Shown: positions 17,382-25,675, counted from the stretch's first letter. The stretch is DNA of 64,000 nt from AP-15 sp963747735 (GCA_963747735.1 CAVVGE010000008.1:124001-188000), one strand, 5' to 3'. Made by a program: numbers and translations. The notes: a model not told the origin generated them from the letters alone.

Positions 17382-18746
17382 GTGAGGAGATACGCCATCG
17401 CCTCGATTTTTGCCCGCGAGGAGGCGTCCGTCGCTGCCCGGATCGAGGCGCTCCTCGACCATCTCGGTATCGGCCGCGCCCATTTTGCCGGCCGCGCCGG
17501 CACCGATTGGCAAGGATTTGCGGCGCTGCATCCGGAGCGCATCGCCTCGTTGACCGTGCTCTGCCCCTCCGCGCTCGATCGCGAGGCGCTGCGGCCGTTG
17601 TCGGGGCGGCTCCTGGTCGTTACCGGCGACCAAGGCTCGGGCGCCCGCCGGGTGCGGGCCGTGCTGCCCGATTTGCCGCAGGCTCGCACGGCGGTGCTGG
17701 CGAATTATGCGGGACTGACCTGGGCGAACCTCACCGCGGAGCGCGGCGACGAGATCCTCGCCGCGATGACCGATTTCCTCGCCGGCACCGACGCGCCTGC
17801 GGCCCCGGCAAAGTCCGCCGCTGGGGACGGTGAGGCTGCCGGAATCTCGTTCCGGATTGCGGGGAACGGACCACCTCTGGTGCTGCTGCCGCTCGAATTG
17901 TCGCCGGGGCAATGGGAGCCGTTGCTGCCGGTGTTGGCTGAGCGCTGGACCACGATTACGCTCGGCGGCGCCCATCTCGGCAGCGTGGCGAGCCTCGAAG
18001 AGCGCGGCCGATCCGGCTATATGGCGATCGTGCGCAGCCTCATCGACCGGCTGGCGATCGAGCGCGAGCAAACCGTGGTCGAAGTCGGTTGCGGCTGCGG
18101 TGTGATCATGCGCGAGCTGGCGCGCCGCACCGGCGGGCACAACCGGCTGATCGGGATCGACCAGAACCCCTATCTGATGCGCGAGGCGCGTGCGCTGGCG
18201 GCGCGCGAAGGGCTCGCCGACCGCATCGAGCTACGTTCCGGCAGCGCCGAGGACTTGCCGTTGCCGGACAGCTTTGCCGACGCCGCCCTGTGCTGCACCG
18301 TCGCCGAAGAAGGCGATGCCGGACGCATGCTTTCCGAGCTGGTGCGCATCACCAAGCCCGGCGGCCATGTAGGGGTCATCGTTCGTGCGATCGATCGCGG
18401 CTGCTGGGTCAATCTGCCGCTCGATCCGGCGCTCAAGGCCAAGGTCGAGTTGCCTGGCATGATCGGCGGCGGCGCGACCCCGGCGGGTTGCGCCGATGCA
18501 AGCTTATATCGGCGCCTCTCTATGCTCGGGGTCGAAAAGCTCGATTTTTTTCCGCAGCTCGTCGCGGTTCGCCCCCCCTCGCCGCGCCTCGACCGTTATC
18601 AGCAGCAGATCCTGGCGGCGCTCGATGCGGCCGAAACCGAAGCCTGGCGGCGCTCCGTGGCAGAAGCCGAGGCCGGCGGCACATTCTTTATCGCCCAGCC
18701 GTTCCACTGCGCAGTCGGGCAAAAATCCGGCGCAGCTGGACCGTAA
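17382..18746 (+). CDS. Alpha/beta-hydrolase-like and SAM methyltransferase fusion protein
   Basis: 454 residues. The first part (to about residue 140) is reminiscent of an alpha/beta hydrolase: HFAGRAGTDWQGFAALHPERI looks like a nucleophile-elbow strand, then GRLLVVTGDQGSG and a TMTDFLAG-like end. The expected Gly-x-Ser-x-Gly is absent (GRAGTDWQG), so activity is doubtful. From about residue 225 there is a clear class I methyltransferase: VVEVGCGCGVIMRELARRT, NRLIGIDQNPYLM, IELRSGSAEDLPLPDSFADA and ELVRITKPGGHVGVIVRA. The start is uncertain: GTG 17382 lies inside a GAGGAGA that could be the ribosome site of a later start. The stop is only two bases before the selB start, so the two are probably co-translated. 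Confidence 0.65.
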   Translation: MRRYAIASIFAREEASVAARIEALLDHLGIGRAHFAGRAGTDWQGFAALHPERIASLTVLCPSALDREALRPLSGRLLVVTGDQGSGARRVRAVLPDLPQARTAVLANYAGLTWANLTAERGDEILAAMTDFLAGTDAPAAPAKSAAGDGEAAGISFRIAGNGPPLVLLPLELSPGQWEPLLPVLAERWTTITLGGAHLGSVASLEERGRSGYMAIVRSLIDRLAIEREQTVVEVGCGCGVIMRELARRTGGHNRLIGIDQNPYLMREARALAAREGLADRIELRSGSAEDLPLPDSFADAALCCTVAEEGDAGRMLSELVRITKPGGHVGVIVRAIDRGCWVNLPLDPALKAKVELPGMIGGGATPAGCADASLYRRLSMLGVEKLDFFPQLVAVRPPSPRLDRYQQQILAALDAAETEAWRRSVAEAEAGGTFFIAQPFHCAVGQKSGAAGP

Positions 18747-18748
18747 TC

Positions 18749-20674
18749 GTGATCCTCGCGACCGCCGGCCATATCGACCATGGCAAGACGGCGCTGGTAA
18801 AGGCGTTGACCGGGATCGATGCCGATCGCCTGCCCGAGGAGAAACGCCGCGGGCTGACGATCGATCTGGGTTTTGCCTATGCGAAATTGCCCGACGGCAC
18901 CGAGCTCGGCTTTGTCGATGTCCCCGGGCACGAGCGTTTTCTGTCCAATATGCTGGCCGGGGTGTTGTCGATCGATCGGGTGCTGCTGGTGGTCGCCGCC
19001 GATGACGGCCCGCGCCCGCAAACGATCGAGCATCTCGACATTCTCGAATTGATCGGCGTCGCCGAAGTCACCGGCGTCGTCACCAAGATCGACCGGGTCG
19101 AGCCCGAGCGCATCGCTGTGGTCGTCGCCGAAACCAGAGAGCTGCTCGCAGCGGCTGGGTACGCCGATAGCCCGATCTTCCCGGTGTCGAGCCGCACCGG
19201 CGACGGCATCGACGCCTTGAGCATGCATCTGCGGGATGCTGCCCGTGACGCCGCTCGGGCGCGTGCTGCAGCGCCGCCCCGGGGCCTTTTTCGCATGCCG
19301 ATCGACCGGGCCTTCAGCCTGCCGGGGATCGGGCTGGTGGTAACCGGGACGGCGATCGCGGGGACCGTCGCTCTCGGCGATCGGCTGGTGATCAGCCCCA
19401 GTGGGACGGTGGTGCGGGTGCGCGGCTTGCATGCCCGGAATCATCCGATCGACCGAGCCGGCGCCGGCGAGCGCTGCGCAATCAATATTGCAGGTGCTTT
19501 CGCCGACGGGGCCCACCCCGGCCGCGGTGATTGGATCGTGGCGCCCGAACGGCATGCGCCAGCCGCCCGCATCGACCTTATGCTGCGCGCCTCGCGTCAC
19601 GCTCCGGCGCCGCTGCGCGACGGCTCGCCGGTTCATCTCCATATCGGCACCGCCGATGTGGTCGGTCGCCTGGCGTCGCTCGACCGTCGCTCGATCGCAC
19701 CCGGTGAGATCGCCTTTGCCCAGATCGACATCGAGCGCCGGGTGGGAGCACTCTATGGCGACCGTGTATTGCTGCGCGACGATGCCGCCCGCCATACCCT
19801 CGCCGGCGGCAAAGTGGTCGATCCGTTCGCGCCGCGACGCGGCCGGCGCCTCCCCGCCCGGCTTGCCGCGCTCGAGGCGATGGAGCCGGCCGATCCAGGG
19901 GCGGCATTGGCAAATTTGCTCGGTATCGAGGGAGTGGTCGATCTCAGCCGCTTCGCGCTGCTGCGCAATCTCGCGCCGGCGGAGCTCGATACGCTGACCA
20001 AAAGCTCGGAGTTTTTGTGCGTCGGACCCAACCGTGCCCCGGTGGCGGTGACGGAAAAGCGCCTGACAGCACTCGCTGAACAGGTCGTCGAAGCACTCGC
20101 CGCCTGGCATCGGGAGGAGCCCGACGCGCTTGGGCCGGCGCGTCCGGCTTTGTTCGAGAAATTGCACGGCGAGGTGCCCGAGGCCGTGCTCGACGCAGCG
20201 TTGTCGAAGCTCGCCGCGGCTGGGAGGGCGGTGCGGGAAGGCGGATTATGGCGTCTGCCCGACCATCGGCCACGGCTCGATCGCGCCGACGCGAAATTGT
20301 GGGAGCGGGTTCGCCCGTTGCTCGCAGCCGCCGGGCTGCGGCCGCCTCGGGTGCGCGAGCTCTCGCAAGCGCTTGCGCTCGAGCCGGAGCCGGTCGAGCG
20401 CTTTCTGCGTCGTGCCGAGCGTTTGGGTCACGTCGCCAAGGTTTCAGAAAATCGCTATTTTCTGCATGAGACTTTGGCTCGGCTGGCCGAAATTGCGCGC
20501 GAGCTGGCGGCCGTTGAGCCAGAAGCCGGCTTTACGGCCGCGGTCTTCAACGAGCGCTCCGGCGTGGGCCGCAATCTGACGATCCGCATTCTCGAATATC
20601 TTGATAGGATGGGCGCTACCCGCCGGGTTGGCGATGCCCGCATTCTGCTCGGCGGCGGCGAGCTGTTCGGCTGA
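18749..20674 (+). CDS. selB: Selenocysteine-specific elongation factor SelB
   Basis: Brings selenocysteyl-tRNA(Sec) to the ribosome at UGA codons marked by a SECIS hairpin. 641 residues from GTG 18749, giving MILATAGHIDHGKTALVKAL, which aligns with the E. coli SelB start; the open frame runs further upstream but only as an overlap. GTPase motifs are GHIDHGKT (G1), RRGLTIDLGFAY (G2), DVPGHERF (G3), VVTKIDRV (G4) and PVSSRTGDGI (G5). Domain II-III follow, and the C-terminal winged helices (PPRVRELSQALALEPEPVERFLRR, RYFLHETLARLAEIA, RNLTIRILEYLDRMGATRR) bind the SECIS element. The end ILLGGGELFG is normal. No selA lies in the window; the selC tRNA follows, split by an island. Confidence 0.97.
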   Translation: MILATAGHIDHGKTALVKALTGIDADRLPEEKRRGLTIDLGFAYAKLPDGTELGFVDVPGHERFLSNMLAGVLSIDRVLLVVAADDGPRPQTIEHLDILELIGVAEVTGVVTKIDRVEPERIAVVVAETRELLAAAGYADSPIFPVSSRTGDGIDALSMHLRDAARDAARARAAAPPRGLFRMPIDRAFSLPGIGLVVTGTAIAGTVALGDRLVISPSGTVVRVRGLHARNHPIDRAGAGERCAINIAGAFADGAHPGRGDWIVAPERHAPAARIDLMLRASRHAPAPLRDGSPVHLHIGTADVVGRLASLDRRSIAPGEIAFAQIDIERRVGALYGDRVLLRDDAARHTLAGGKVVDPFAPRRGRRLPARLAALEAMEPADPGAALANLLGIEGVVDLSRFALLRNLAPAELDTLTKSSEFLCVGPNRAPVAVTEKRLTALAEQVVEALAAWHREEPDALGPARPALFEKLHGEVPEAVLDAALSKLAAAGRAVREGGLWRLPDHRPRLDRADAKLWERVRPLLAAAGLRPPRVRELSQALALEPEPVERFLRRAERLGHVAKVSENRYFLHETLARLAEIARELAAVEPEAGFTAAVFNERSGVGRNLTIRILEYLDRMGATRRVGDARILLGGGELFG

Positions 20675-20682
20675 CGCATTAG

Positions 20683-20721
20683 GGAAGAGAATCGTCCCCG
20701 GTGGGGCGCGCGGTCTTCAAA
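20683..20721 (+). repeat. attL-like partial copy of selC (5' half through anticodon loop)
   Basis: 39 bases identical to tRNA-Sec positions 1-39, starting GGAAGAGAATCG and ending GCGGTCTTCAAA. Identity stops one base upstream (G versus C) and immediately downstream (TTC versus ACC). The direct partner copy is 23516-23554. Confidence 0.9.
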
Positions 20722-20927
20722 TTCTCGCATGGCCGTGCCGTCTTGTGGCGCCCCATCCCGATAAGCATTGTTTCACAACGGGTTGGCGGGCCGAGGATCG
20801 AGATTTCGTCCCGGCTCGTTTCCGCCTGTCCTGCGGCGTTTGGGTCCAAATTTGGGTCCGCCGGCCTCTCTCCCAAGGCATTTTTGTGAGCGGCGAGACT
20901 GGTCGCCGACCGCCCCGTTTGCCGAGG

Positions 20928-21209
20928 ATGAGCGACCCCTTGGTCAGACCATCGCGTCGGGTGACAGGCGTCTATTGGCCGGAAACCGGATGGCACCATC
21001 GGGTAAGCCCGGCCCTCCGCATCTTCCGCCAAGTGTTCCCGGTGGTGGTGGTCGCTGGTATCGTCATCCTCGCGGTGGCGGCAATTGGCCTCAACACCAG
21101 GACCGACGGCGGCAGCGCGAGAGTGTTCATTGCCGGGCTGGCCGTACCGATTGGCCTGGGGCTCGTCGCGATCGTCGTCATGCTCCGCCTACGGCTGAAG
21201 CGACACTGA
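20928..21209 (+). CDS. Small two-helix membrane protein, function unknown
   Basis: 93 residues from ATG 20928 (MSDPLVRPSRRVTGVYWPET). There are two predicted membrane helices: FPVVVVAGIVILAVAAIGL at about 38-56 and VFIAGLAVPIGLGLVAIVV at about 67-85, ending with the basic RLRLKRH. I do not recognise a family. It lies inside the selC island, and upstream of it are the GGGTCCAA repeats. The frame extends upstream to 20601 but that part overlaps the end of selB. Between its stop and the next gene, 21210-21483 shows nothing clear. Confidence 0.45.
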   Translation: MSDPLVRPSRRVTGVYWPETGWHHRVSPALRIFRQVFPVVVVAGIVILAVAAIGLNTRTDGGSARVFIAGLAVPIGLGLVAIVVMLRLRLKRH

Positions 21210-21483
21210 CGCCAAACGTCCGCGCGCTTCGAACAGTCCTCGCCACGCTCGACCCGCCGGTAGCATCTGGCCGAGCGGCCGGCAGCGTCGATGAACTTCC
21301 TAAAACCGTAGCCTGCCGAGTGGTTGAACCCGCGGCAAATCGCCACAGTCGTGGTAGACGTGCTGCTCGTGAAGCGGGAACTAGCCGTCAGTAAGCCTTC
21401 GCGCGGCATAAAATTCTCTCGCTAGCTGGCGCTTTGGTGTAATCTCAGAACGCGCATTGTTAACCTCAAAATCGCGTCTGAGA

Positions 21484-22293
21484 ATGGCTTCGAACCTATC
21501 GCGCCGTCAGCAGCACGAGCTTGATTATCACCAACGTCGTGCCGCAGATTTTGCGGCCGAGGGAGCGAAACCGGTAACGCTTACGCGGTTTACCTCCCAC
21601 CGTTACCGTTGGTGGAATGCCTATTGGGTGATCCTTTGGAGAGCGCGGGCTTTCGACCTGCGGGATAAGCGGGTGCTCGTTGTGGGAGGCGGGTTCGGTG
21701 AGGATGCCATATTTTTAAATCTGTTCGGCGCGGGGTTTGTTTGTTCTATCGATATTTCTGCAGCCTCTACCCGGATAGCGGCACAAAAAGCCCGTGTGTC
21801 GGGAGCATCAGTCTATTTCCACGTCTCGATGGCAAAGAGCCTACCGTTCAAGGATGGCTCTTTCGACTTAGTGTATTTGCCCGATATCCTGCACCATGTA
21901 GATATCCCCCATGCAATACCTGAGGTCGTGCGAGTTCTAAAGCCGGATGGCCTAATTCTTGCTAATGAGCCCTACACTCATTCTTGGGTGCAGTCAATCA
22001 GAAATTCGGCTTTTGTGAGCCGTGTTCTTTACCGCCGACTGGTAAAGCTGGTTTACGGCACCGATACGCCTTATATCACTGAAGACGAAAGAAAATTATC
22101 TGAGGTTGATATCCGTACTATCGGCAAAGTCGCAACCATTGTTCACAAGACTTGGTTTCTGTTCGTTAGCGGTAGGATTGTTTCCCCAAATGGGAAATAT
22201 TTACCGATAATTGATAGAATAATATTGTCCATTCCGGGGTTTGGTCATTTGCTCGCCGGGCGTGTCGTGTTTGCTGCACGGCGCCGACTTTGA
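21484..22293 (+). CDS. Class I SAM-dependent methyltransferase on the selC island
   Basis: 269 residues from ATG 21484; a TTG at 21457 would add nine residues. Motif I is VLVVGGGFGEDAIFL, motif II-like is VCSIDISAASTRIA, a motif III equivalent is MAKSLPFKDGSFDLVYLPDIL, then VVRVLKPDGLILANEP. This is the Methyltransf_11 plan seen in ubiquinone/quinone-type and glycan/lipid-modifying methyltransferases; the substrate is unknown. The gene is visibly richer in A and T than the chromosome around it, which supports transfer. A strong terminator follows the stop by about 55 bases. Confidence 0.8.
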   Translation: MASNLSRRQQHELDYHQRRAADFAAEGAKPVTLTRFTSHRYRWWNAYWVILWRARAFDLRDKRVLVVGGGFGEDAIFLNLFGAGFVCSIDISAASTRIAAQKARVSGASVYFHVSMAKSLPFKDGSFDLVYLPDILHHVDIPHAIPEVVRVLKPDGLILANEPYTHSWVQSIRNSAFVSRVLYRRLVKLVYGTDTPYITEDERKLSEVDIRTIGKVATIVHKTWFLFVSGRIVSPNGKYLPIIDRIILSIPGFGHLLAGRVVFAARRRL

Positions 22294-22348
22294 AAATGGC
22301 GCTCGCCAGCCCCATATAACGATCGTCTCTCTGTCATGCACCTTAAAG

Positions 22349-22378
22349 CCCGGCGCTGCTCCCAGCGTCGGGTTTTTT
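22349..22378 (+). terminator. Rho-independent terminator
   Basis: CCCGGCGCTG - CTCC - CAGCGTCGGG followed by TTTTTT. The stem has ten pairs with one G-T pair. It ends the island methyltransferase transcript. Confidence 0.85.
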
Positions 22379-22518
22379 CGTTGGCCGAGCCTCTTGGCCA
22401 GAATAAAAATTCCGAAATTTTCTGATTTGAAGTAGAGCTAAGTCGCCGCCAACTTTGTATTTGACAACGCCGCTAATGGCGTAGATGATCCGTGCTCCAA
22501 ACATAGGAGGAACACGAC

Positions 22519-22758
22519 ATGATGATGATTGCACTGGTCGATGCGGTCTGGCGGCTGATCGACCTACTGGAAGCCGCGAAAAAGAAATCCAATGACCCGG
22601 CAGTGAAATACAAGCTGCAATCGGCGCAGGTCGCGGCGGCGAACCTGATCACTTTGGTGGATACCCCGGCCAAGGCCACGGATGGCGGCTCGCCGGCGGC
22701 AACGTCCGCAGCCCGCCCCGCAAAGGTAAGCCGACGCCCTTATTTGACCCTGCTCTAG
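22519..22758 (+). CDS. Small hypothetical protein
   Basis: 79 residues, MMMIALVDAVWRLIDLLEAAKKK at the start. A strong AGGAGG ribosome site at about 22506 with good spacing argues for real translation. The N-terminal half is predicted helical (VKYKLQSAQVAAANLITLVD), and the C-terminal half is an Ala/Pro/Arg tail that may be partly out of its original frame. No family recognised. It lies inside the selC island, after the terminator. Confidence 0.45.
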   Translation: MMMIALVDAVWRLIDLLEAAKKKSNDPAVKYKLQSAQVAAANLITLVDTPAKATDGGSPAATSAARPAKVSRRPYLTLL

Positions 22759-22778
22759 TCGATCGTACCCTCAGCCAT

Positions 22779-23065
22779 CTATCTGTCCCCCGCGACCGCT
22801 GCCCGCTTCAGAGCCATGAACTGGTCGGGTCCGCCGGTGAAGGTAGGCCGATCGCGCCCGTCGTCAGAGATTTCGATCGGTTCAGCCATGATCTGGCCGC
22901 TCTCATCGACCCGGCGCACCTGTTTGATCCCGTCGTAGTCGAGCACGACGGTTCTCACGGGCTGCGGCGCGGGCGCAGGGATGGCCTTGTCCGGCTCGGG
23001 TGCGATCGTGGCCTTGTCCGGCGGGTTGCTCGCTGGCGAGCGGCTGAGCAGCCGGTTACAAAACG
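22779..23065 (-). pseudogene. Fragment of an unknown coding sequence
   Basis: On the minus strand a frame with coding-like codon use reads ...PVRTVVLDYDGIKQVRR, then VDESGQIMAEPIEISDDGRD and PTFTGGPDQFMALKRAA, ending at TAG 22779. Upstream it contains two PDKA repeats and then runs into a stop near 23066 without a convincing start; a GTG in PVRTVV is possible. I read it as the remaining end of a gene broken during island decay. It could also be a short real gene. No family recognised. Confidence 0.35.
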
Positions 23066-23099
23066 TGACACGTCACCAAATGTAACGAGATCACTACGC

Positions 23100-23426
23100 T
23101 TGGCCATCGGCATAGGCCGGCCGGCTGCCAGCGATTACGTGTTCCCAAGCCCCGTGAGCGTGACATTTGACCGGCGGTCACCGGGCGCCCTGAGCGACGC
23201 GTGGCGGGATGCGGTCCGCTGGCGAAAGCTCCCCAAGGTCACGTTCCATGCGCTGCGCCATAGCCATGCATCGGCGCTGATCGCGGCCGGGGTCGATATC
23301 CTGGCCATCAGCCGCCGGCTCGGCCACGCGAACGCATCGATCACGCTGAACGTCTACGGCCACCTGATCGAACAGAACGAGGCCAAGACGCTCGCCGCAC
23401 TCGACGCCACACTCGGGTCCAAATGA
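23100..23426 (+). pseudogene. Tyrosine recombinase (phage-type integrase), C-terminal remnant
   Basis: 108 residues with the catalytic end of a tyrosine recombinase: FHALRHSHASALIAAG (H-x-x-R box), ISRRLGHANASITLNVYGHL (second His and nucleophile Tyr), ending LGSK. The N-terminal DNA-binding half and the first catalytic Arg region are missing, so it cannot be a complete integrase. Stop TGA at 23424 lies in a set of GGGTCCAA repeats that probably served as recombinase arm sites. Its position 90 bases before the intact tRNA-Sec suits the integrase of the selC island. Confidence 0.8.
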
Positions 23427-23515
23427 GCTTTGGGTCCAACTTGGGTCCAACGGTCACCAGCGTTCGCTCGGCGTTCTGATTGACGCCGCTTCAAACCCCA
23501 GCAATTCTGCTAATC

Positions 23516-23610
23516 GGAAGAGAATCGTCCCCGGTGGGGCGCGCGGTCTTCAAAACCGTCGGGGGGCGCGAAGCCGTCTCCGGTAGGTTCAACTCCTGCC
23601 TCTTCCGCCA
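23516..23610 (+). tRNA. selC: tRNA-Sec (anticodon TCA)
   Basis: 95 bases with encoded CCA. The acceptor GGAAGAG pairs with CTCTTCC before GCCA. The D-arm is long and G/C-rich, as in bacterial tRNA(Sec). The anticodon loop is CT-TCA-AA (anticodon 23550-23552), there is a long variable arm rich in G, and the T-loop is TTCAACT. The length and UGA-reading anticodon separate it from tRNA-Ser. With selB 2.8 kb away this indicates a working selenocysteine system, with the original selB-selC linkage interrupted by the island. Confidence 0.95.
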
Positions 23611-23803
23611 TTTTTGCGAAAATACAACAGTAAGATCAACGAGATGGTTCGAATACCGGATCGTTCCCATACTCCTTTCCATATCCTAGGCGCGGTTCGG
23701 AGCGAATGTCGGCGAATGCTGGACGGTCGGGCAAGCGGGCATATCTTATCGGCCGCGACCTCGGCCTCAGTGCCGCCGAACACCGCGCCCTCATCACACA
23801 CCT

Positions 23804-24019
23804 TTAGGGCTTGGGTGCTGGCAAACCGTGCTGACGGATAAGGTCGTCAAGCAGCCAGTCCGGATAAGCGCCGTCGCGCTCCGGTGGAGGCACCTGAAAA
23901 TGCCGGCCATGCGGCCCCAACCAAAAGGAGCCGAGGTCATCTTCTTCGGTGACTCGATGGCAGCCGCGACGTTCGAGCTCCAGCCAGAACTCCGCCCGGC
24001 CGTAGCGACGCATCGCCAT
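23804..24019 (-). CDS. Small HicA-like protein, possible toxin
   Basis: 71 residues: MAMRRYGRAEFWLELERRG, then HRVTEEDDLGSFWLGPHGRH, FQVPPP and YPDWLLDDLIRQHGLP. The order helix, strand, strand with a His/Gly turn, proline, helix and a terminal GLP resembles the HicA mRNA-interferase fold, but the canonical GSH box is replaced by GPHGRH. It follows its partner gene by six bases on the same strand. The HicA assignment rests on pattern only. The 190 bases between it and tRNA-Sec hold no gene I trust. Confidence 0.5.
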   Translation of the reverse strand: MAMRRYGRAEFWLELERRGCHRVTEEDDLGSFWLGPHGRHFQVPPPERDGAYPDWLLDDLIRQHGLPAPKP

Positions 24020-24025
24020 CCTGGA

Positions 24026-24319
24026 TTAGGCGGCGCGAACCAAGAAGCTGCGCGACGTGCTTTCGCGCACCGCTGGTTGCTCGGGGTGTCTTTGCTGCCG
24101 CAGCATCTCAGAATAGGTGAGCGCTGGCTCGACCTGGTAGTTAAGCCCTTCATTGAGGTGCATAAGCCGCTGAAGCGACGGCGCGACTGCTTCGTAGGCT
24201 CGTTCCGGATCGCGATCGGCTATATAGAGGCCGTATACGTCGTCCGACGTATAGACGTTCACACCATCGATGAGCCGGTGCGTGACACGGATCACTGTGG
24301 CAGTCGGTTTCCCCATCAT
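24026..24319 (-). CDS. HicB/DUF1902-like small protein, possible antitoxin
   Basis: About 97 residues from the ATG at 24319 (MMGKPTATVIRVTHRL), preceded by GGAAGGGCC; the open frame begins at 24358. The pattern VIRVTHRLIDGVNVYTSDDV, then YGLYIADRDPERAYEAVAPS, recalls the HicB/DUF1902 ferredoxin-like half (strand with D-V-x-G-L, then a helix). No DNA-binding domain is obvious in the tail. It is the upstream gene of a two-gene unit with the HicA-like protein, so HicB-first order. A toxin-antitoxin role is inferred. Confidence 0.5.
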   Translation of the reverse strand: MMGKPTATVIRVTHRLIDGVNVYTSDDVYGLYIADRDPERAYEAVAPSLQRLMHLNEGLNYQVEPALTYSEMLRQQRHPEQPAVRESTSRSFLVRAA

Positions 24320-24637
24320 GCGAGGCCCTTCCTCCCCCCGCGTCGCGACTAACGGCATTTGATATCCTGCTGATCCGAGCCGTCAAGCCATAGCACACCT
24401 GGCGTCAAAGCAACGTCACCGCCGAAATCATGGACGATCCCCCAAGCAGCGGCTCTCGTCGCCCATCTTCGCAGGAGCCTCAACGGACTCCATGCCCCAC
24501 GGCCACCCCCCTGGCTGCACGGGTTGCCGTGCCGGGGGGCGTCCGTGCCATATTTGAGATATGGGCACTCCCATAGTTAGGGGTCGAGCTCCGCTTGCGC
24601 CCGTGGCAGCAGCTCCGCCCGCCTCGGGCTGCCTGTT
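24320..24637. other. Intergenic gap with an imperfect GC-rich inverted repeat
   Basis: No gene supported. An imperfect inverted repeat around 24499-24546 (ACGGCCACCCCCC ... GGGGGGCGTCCGT) could form a hairpin between the end of the NHL gene and the start of the HicB-like pair. It has no T tract, so a terminator role is uncertain. Confidence 0.3.
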
Positions 24638-25675
24638 CTACGCGCGGGTGAGCTTGCGGATGCGGTGGTTTTCGGTGTCGCCGATATAGATGGCCCGGTC
24701 GGGGCCGACGACGGCGCCGTGCGGGCGGGCGAGGCCGGCGGCATGGGCCGGGCCGCCGTCACCCTCGGCCCCTTTGCGGCCGCCGGCGATAGTCTCGATG
24801 CGTCCGCTCGCGGCGTCGATGCGACGGATCGCATGGTTCTCGGTATCGACGATCAGGATGTCGCCGTCGGGGTCGAGGGCGAGCTCCTTGGGCGCGTCGA
24901 GCACCGCGGCGAGCGCCGGGCCGCCGTCGCCGCTGTAGCCGCGCGCGCCGGTGCCTGCCGCCATCCTGATCACGCCGCGGGGATCGACCGCGCGCAGGCT
25001 GCTGCCCTGGCGCTCGAGGATATAGACCGTGCCGTCGGCGGCCACCTTGACGGCGCGGGCGCCGTAGATGCCGGCCGATCCCGCCGGACCGTCATCGCCG
25101 CTGTGCGCCGCTTCGCCGGTGCCGGCGAAAGTCGCAATCGTGCCGGCGGCAAGATCGACGACGCGGACCCGGTTATCGGCGACGTCGGCGATAAAGAGCC
25201 GCCGCTCTGCCGGGTCCAATGCCAGACCGTTCGGCTCGACCATCCTCGCCCGCGCGGCCGGGCCGTGATCGCCGCCGAACCCCGACGAGCCATCGCCAGC
25301 CAAGCTGGCGATCATTCCGGTTCCGGCATCGACCCGGCGCACACAATGGTTCAAGCGGTCGGCAATATAGATGTTGCCGGCGCGGTCGAGGACGATGCCA
25401 TAAGGCTGGTTCAGCCGCGCACTCGTCGCCGGCCCGCCATCGCCGGAATAACCCGCCTCGCCATTGCCGGCGCAGGTGGAAATGACGCCGCTCGACGCAT
25501 CGACCCGGCGGATGCGGTGATTGAACGTGTCGGCAAAATAGAAATTGGCGGCCGAGTCGAAGGCGACATCGAACGGGCCGTTCAGCAATGCCCGCGCCGC
25601 CGGGCCACCGTCGCCGGCAAAGCCCGGCTCGCCGGTGCCGACCGCCGTCGTGATGACCCAGCCACTCTTCGCCAT
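24638..25675 (-). CDS. NHL-repeat beta-propeller protein
   Basis: 345 residues built of about six NHL blades. Each has the pattern AGTG--GYSGDGGPA--A-L--P-G-A-D--GNIYIADT-NHRIRRVD; clear examples are FADTFNHRIRRVDASSG, YIADRLNHCVRRVDAG and YIGDTENHRIRKLTRA. No signal peptide is visible in MAKSGWVITTAVGTGEPG, so the start may be upstream or the protein cytoplasmic. Proteins of this kind usually bind ligands or partners; the partner is unknown. It is divergent from the YqgE gene with 75 bases between them. Confidence 0.85.
   Translation of the reverse strand: MAKSGWVITTAVGTGEPGFAGDGGPAARALLNGPFDVAFDSAANFYFADTFNHRIRRVDASSGVISTCAGNGEAGYSGDGGPATSARLNQPYGIVLDRAGNIYIADRLNHCVRRVDAGTGMIASLAGDGSSGFGGDHGPAARARMVEPNGLALDPAERRLFIADVADNRVRVVDLAAGTIATFAGTGEAAHSGDDGPAGSAGIYGARAVKVAADGTVYILERQGSSLRAVDPRGVIRMAAGTGARGYSGDGGPALAAVLDAPKELALDPDGDILIVDTENHAIRRIDAASGRIETIAGGRKGAEGDGGPAHAAGLARPHGAVVGPDRAIYIGDTENHRIRKLTRA

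Larger units (their letters stand above)
20683..23554. mobile_element. Small decayed genomic island inserted in the tRNA-Sec gene (selC)
   Basis: The region between two identical 39-base copies of the 5' half of selC (20683-20721 and 23516-23554). The left copy lies 8 bases after the selB stop and is not followed by a 3' half; the right copy belongs to the complete tRNA. This is the pattern expected when a tyrosine-recombinase element recombines in the anticodon-loop region of a tRNA gene and supplies its own replacement 5' half. Content: a two-helix membrane protein, an A/T-rich methyltransferase gene, a small gene with a strong ribosome site, a minus-strand fragment and a truncated integrase. 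Without a complete integrase it is probably immobile. Confidence 0.8.

Noticed and set aside
18599..20167. A 522-residue minus-strand frame opposite selB
   Set aside because: SelB motifs are complete on the plus strand.
20683..20760. A second complete tRNA-Sec gene after selB
   Set aside because: Only the first 39 bases match; no variable arm, T-arm or acceptor 3' strand follows.
23614..23841. A 75-residue frame just after tRNA-Sec
   Set aside because: No ribosome site of note, no coding-like pattern, and it overlaps the end of the HicA-like gene.
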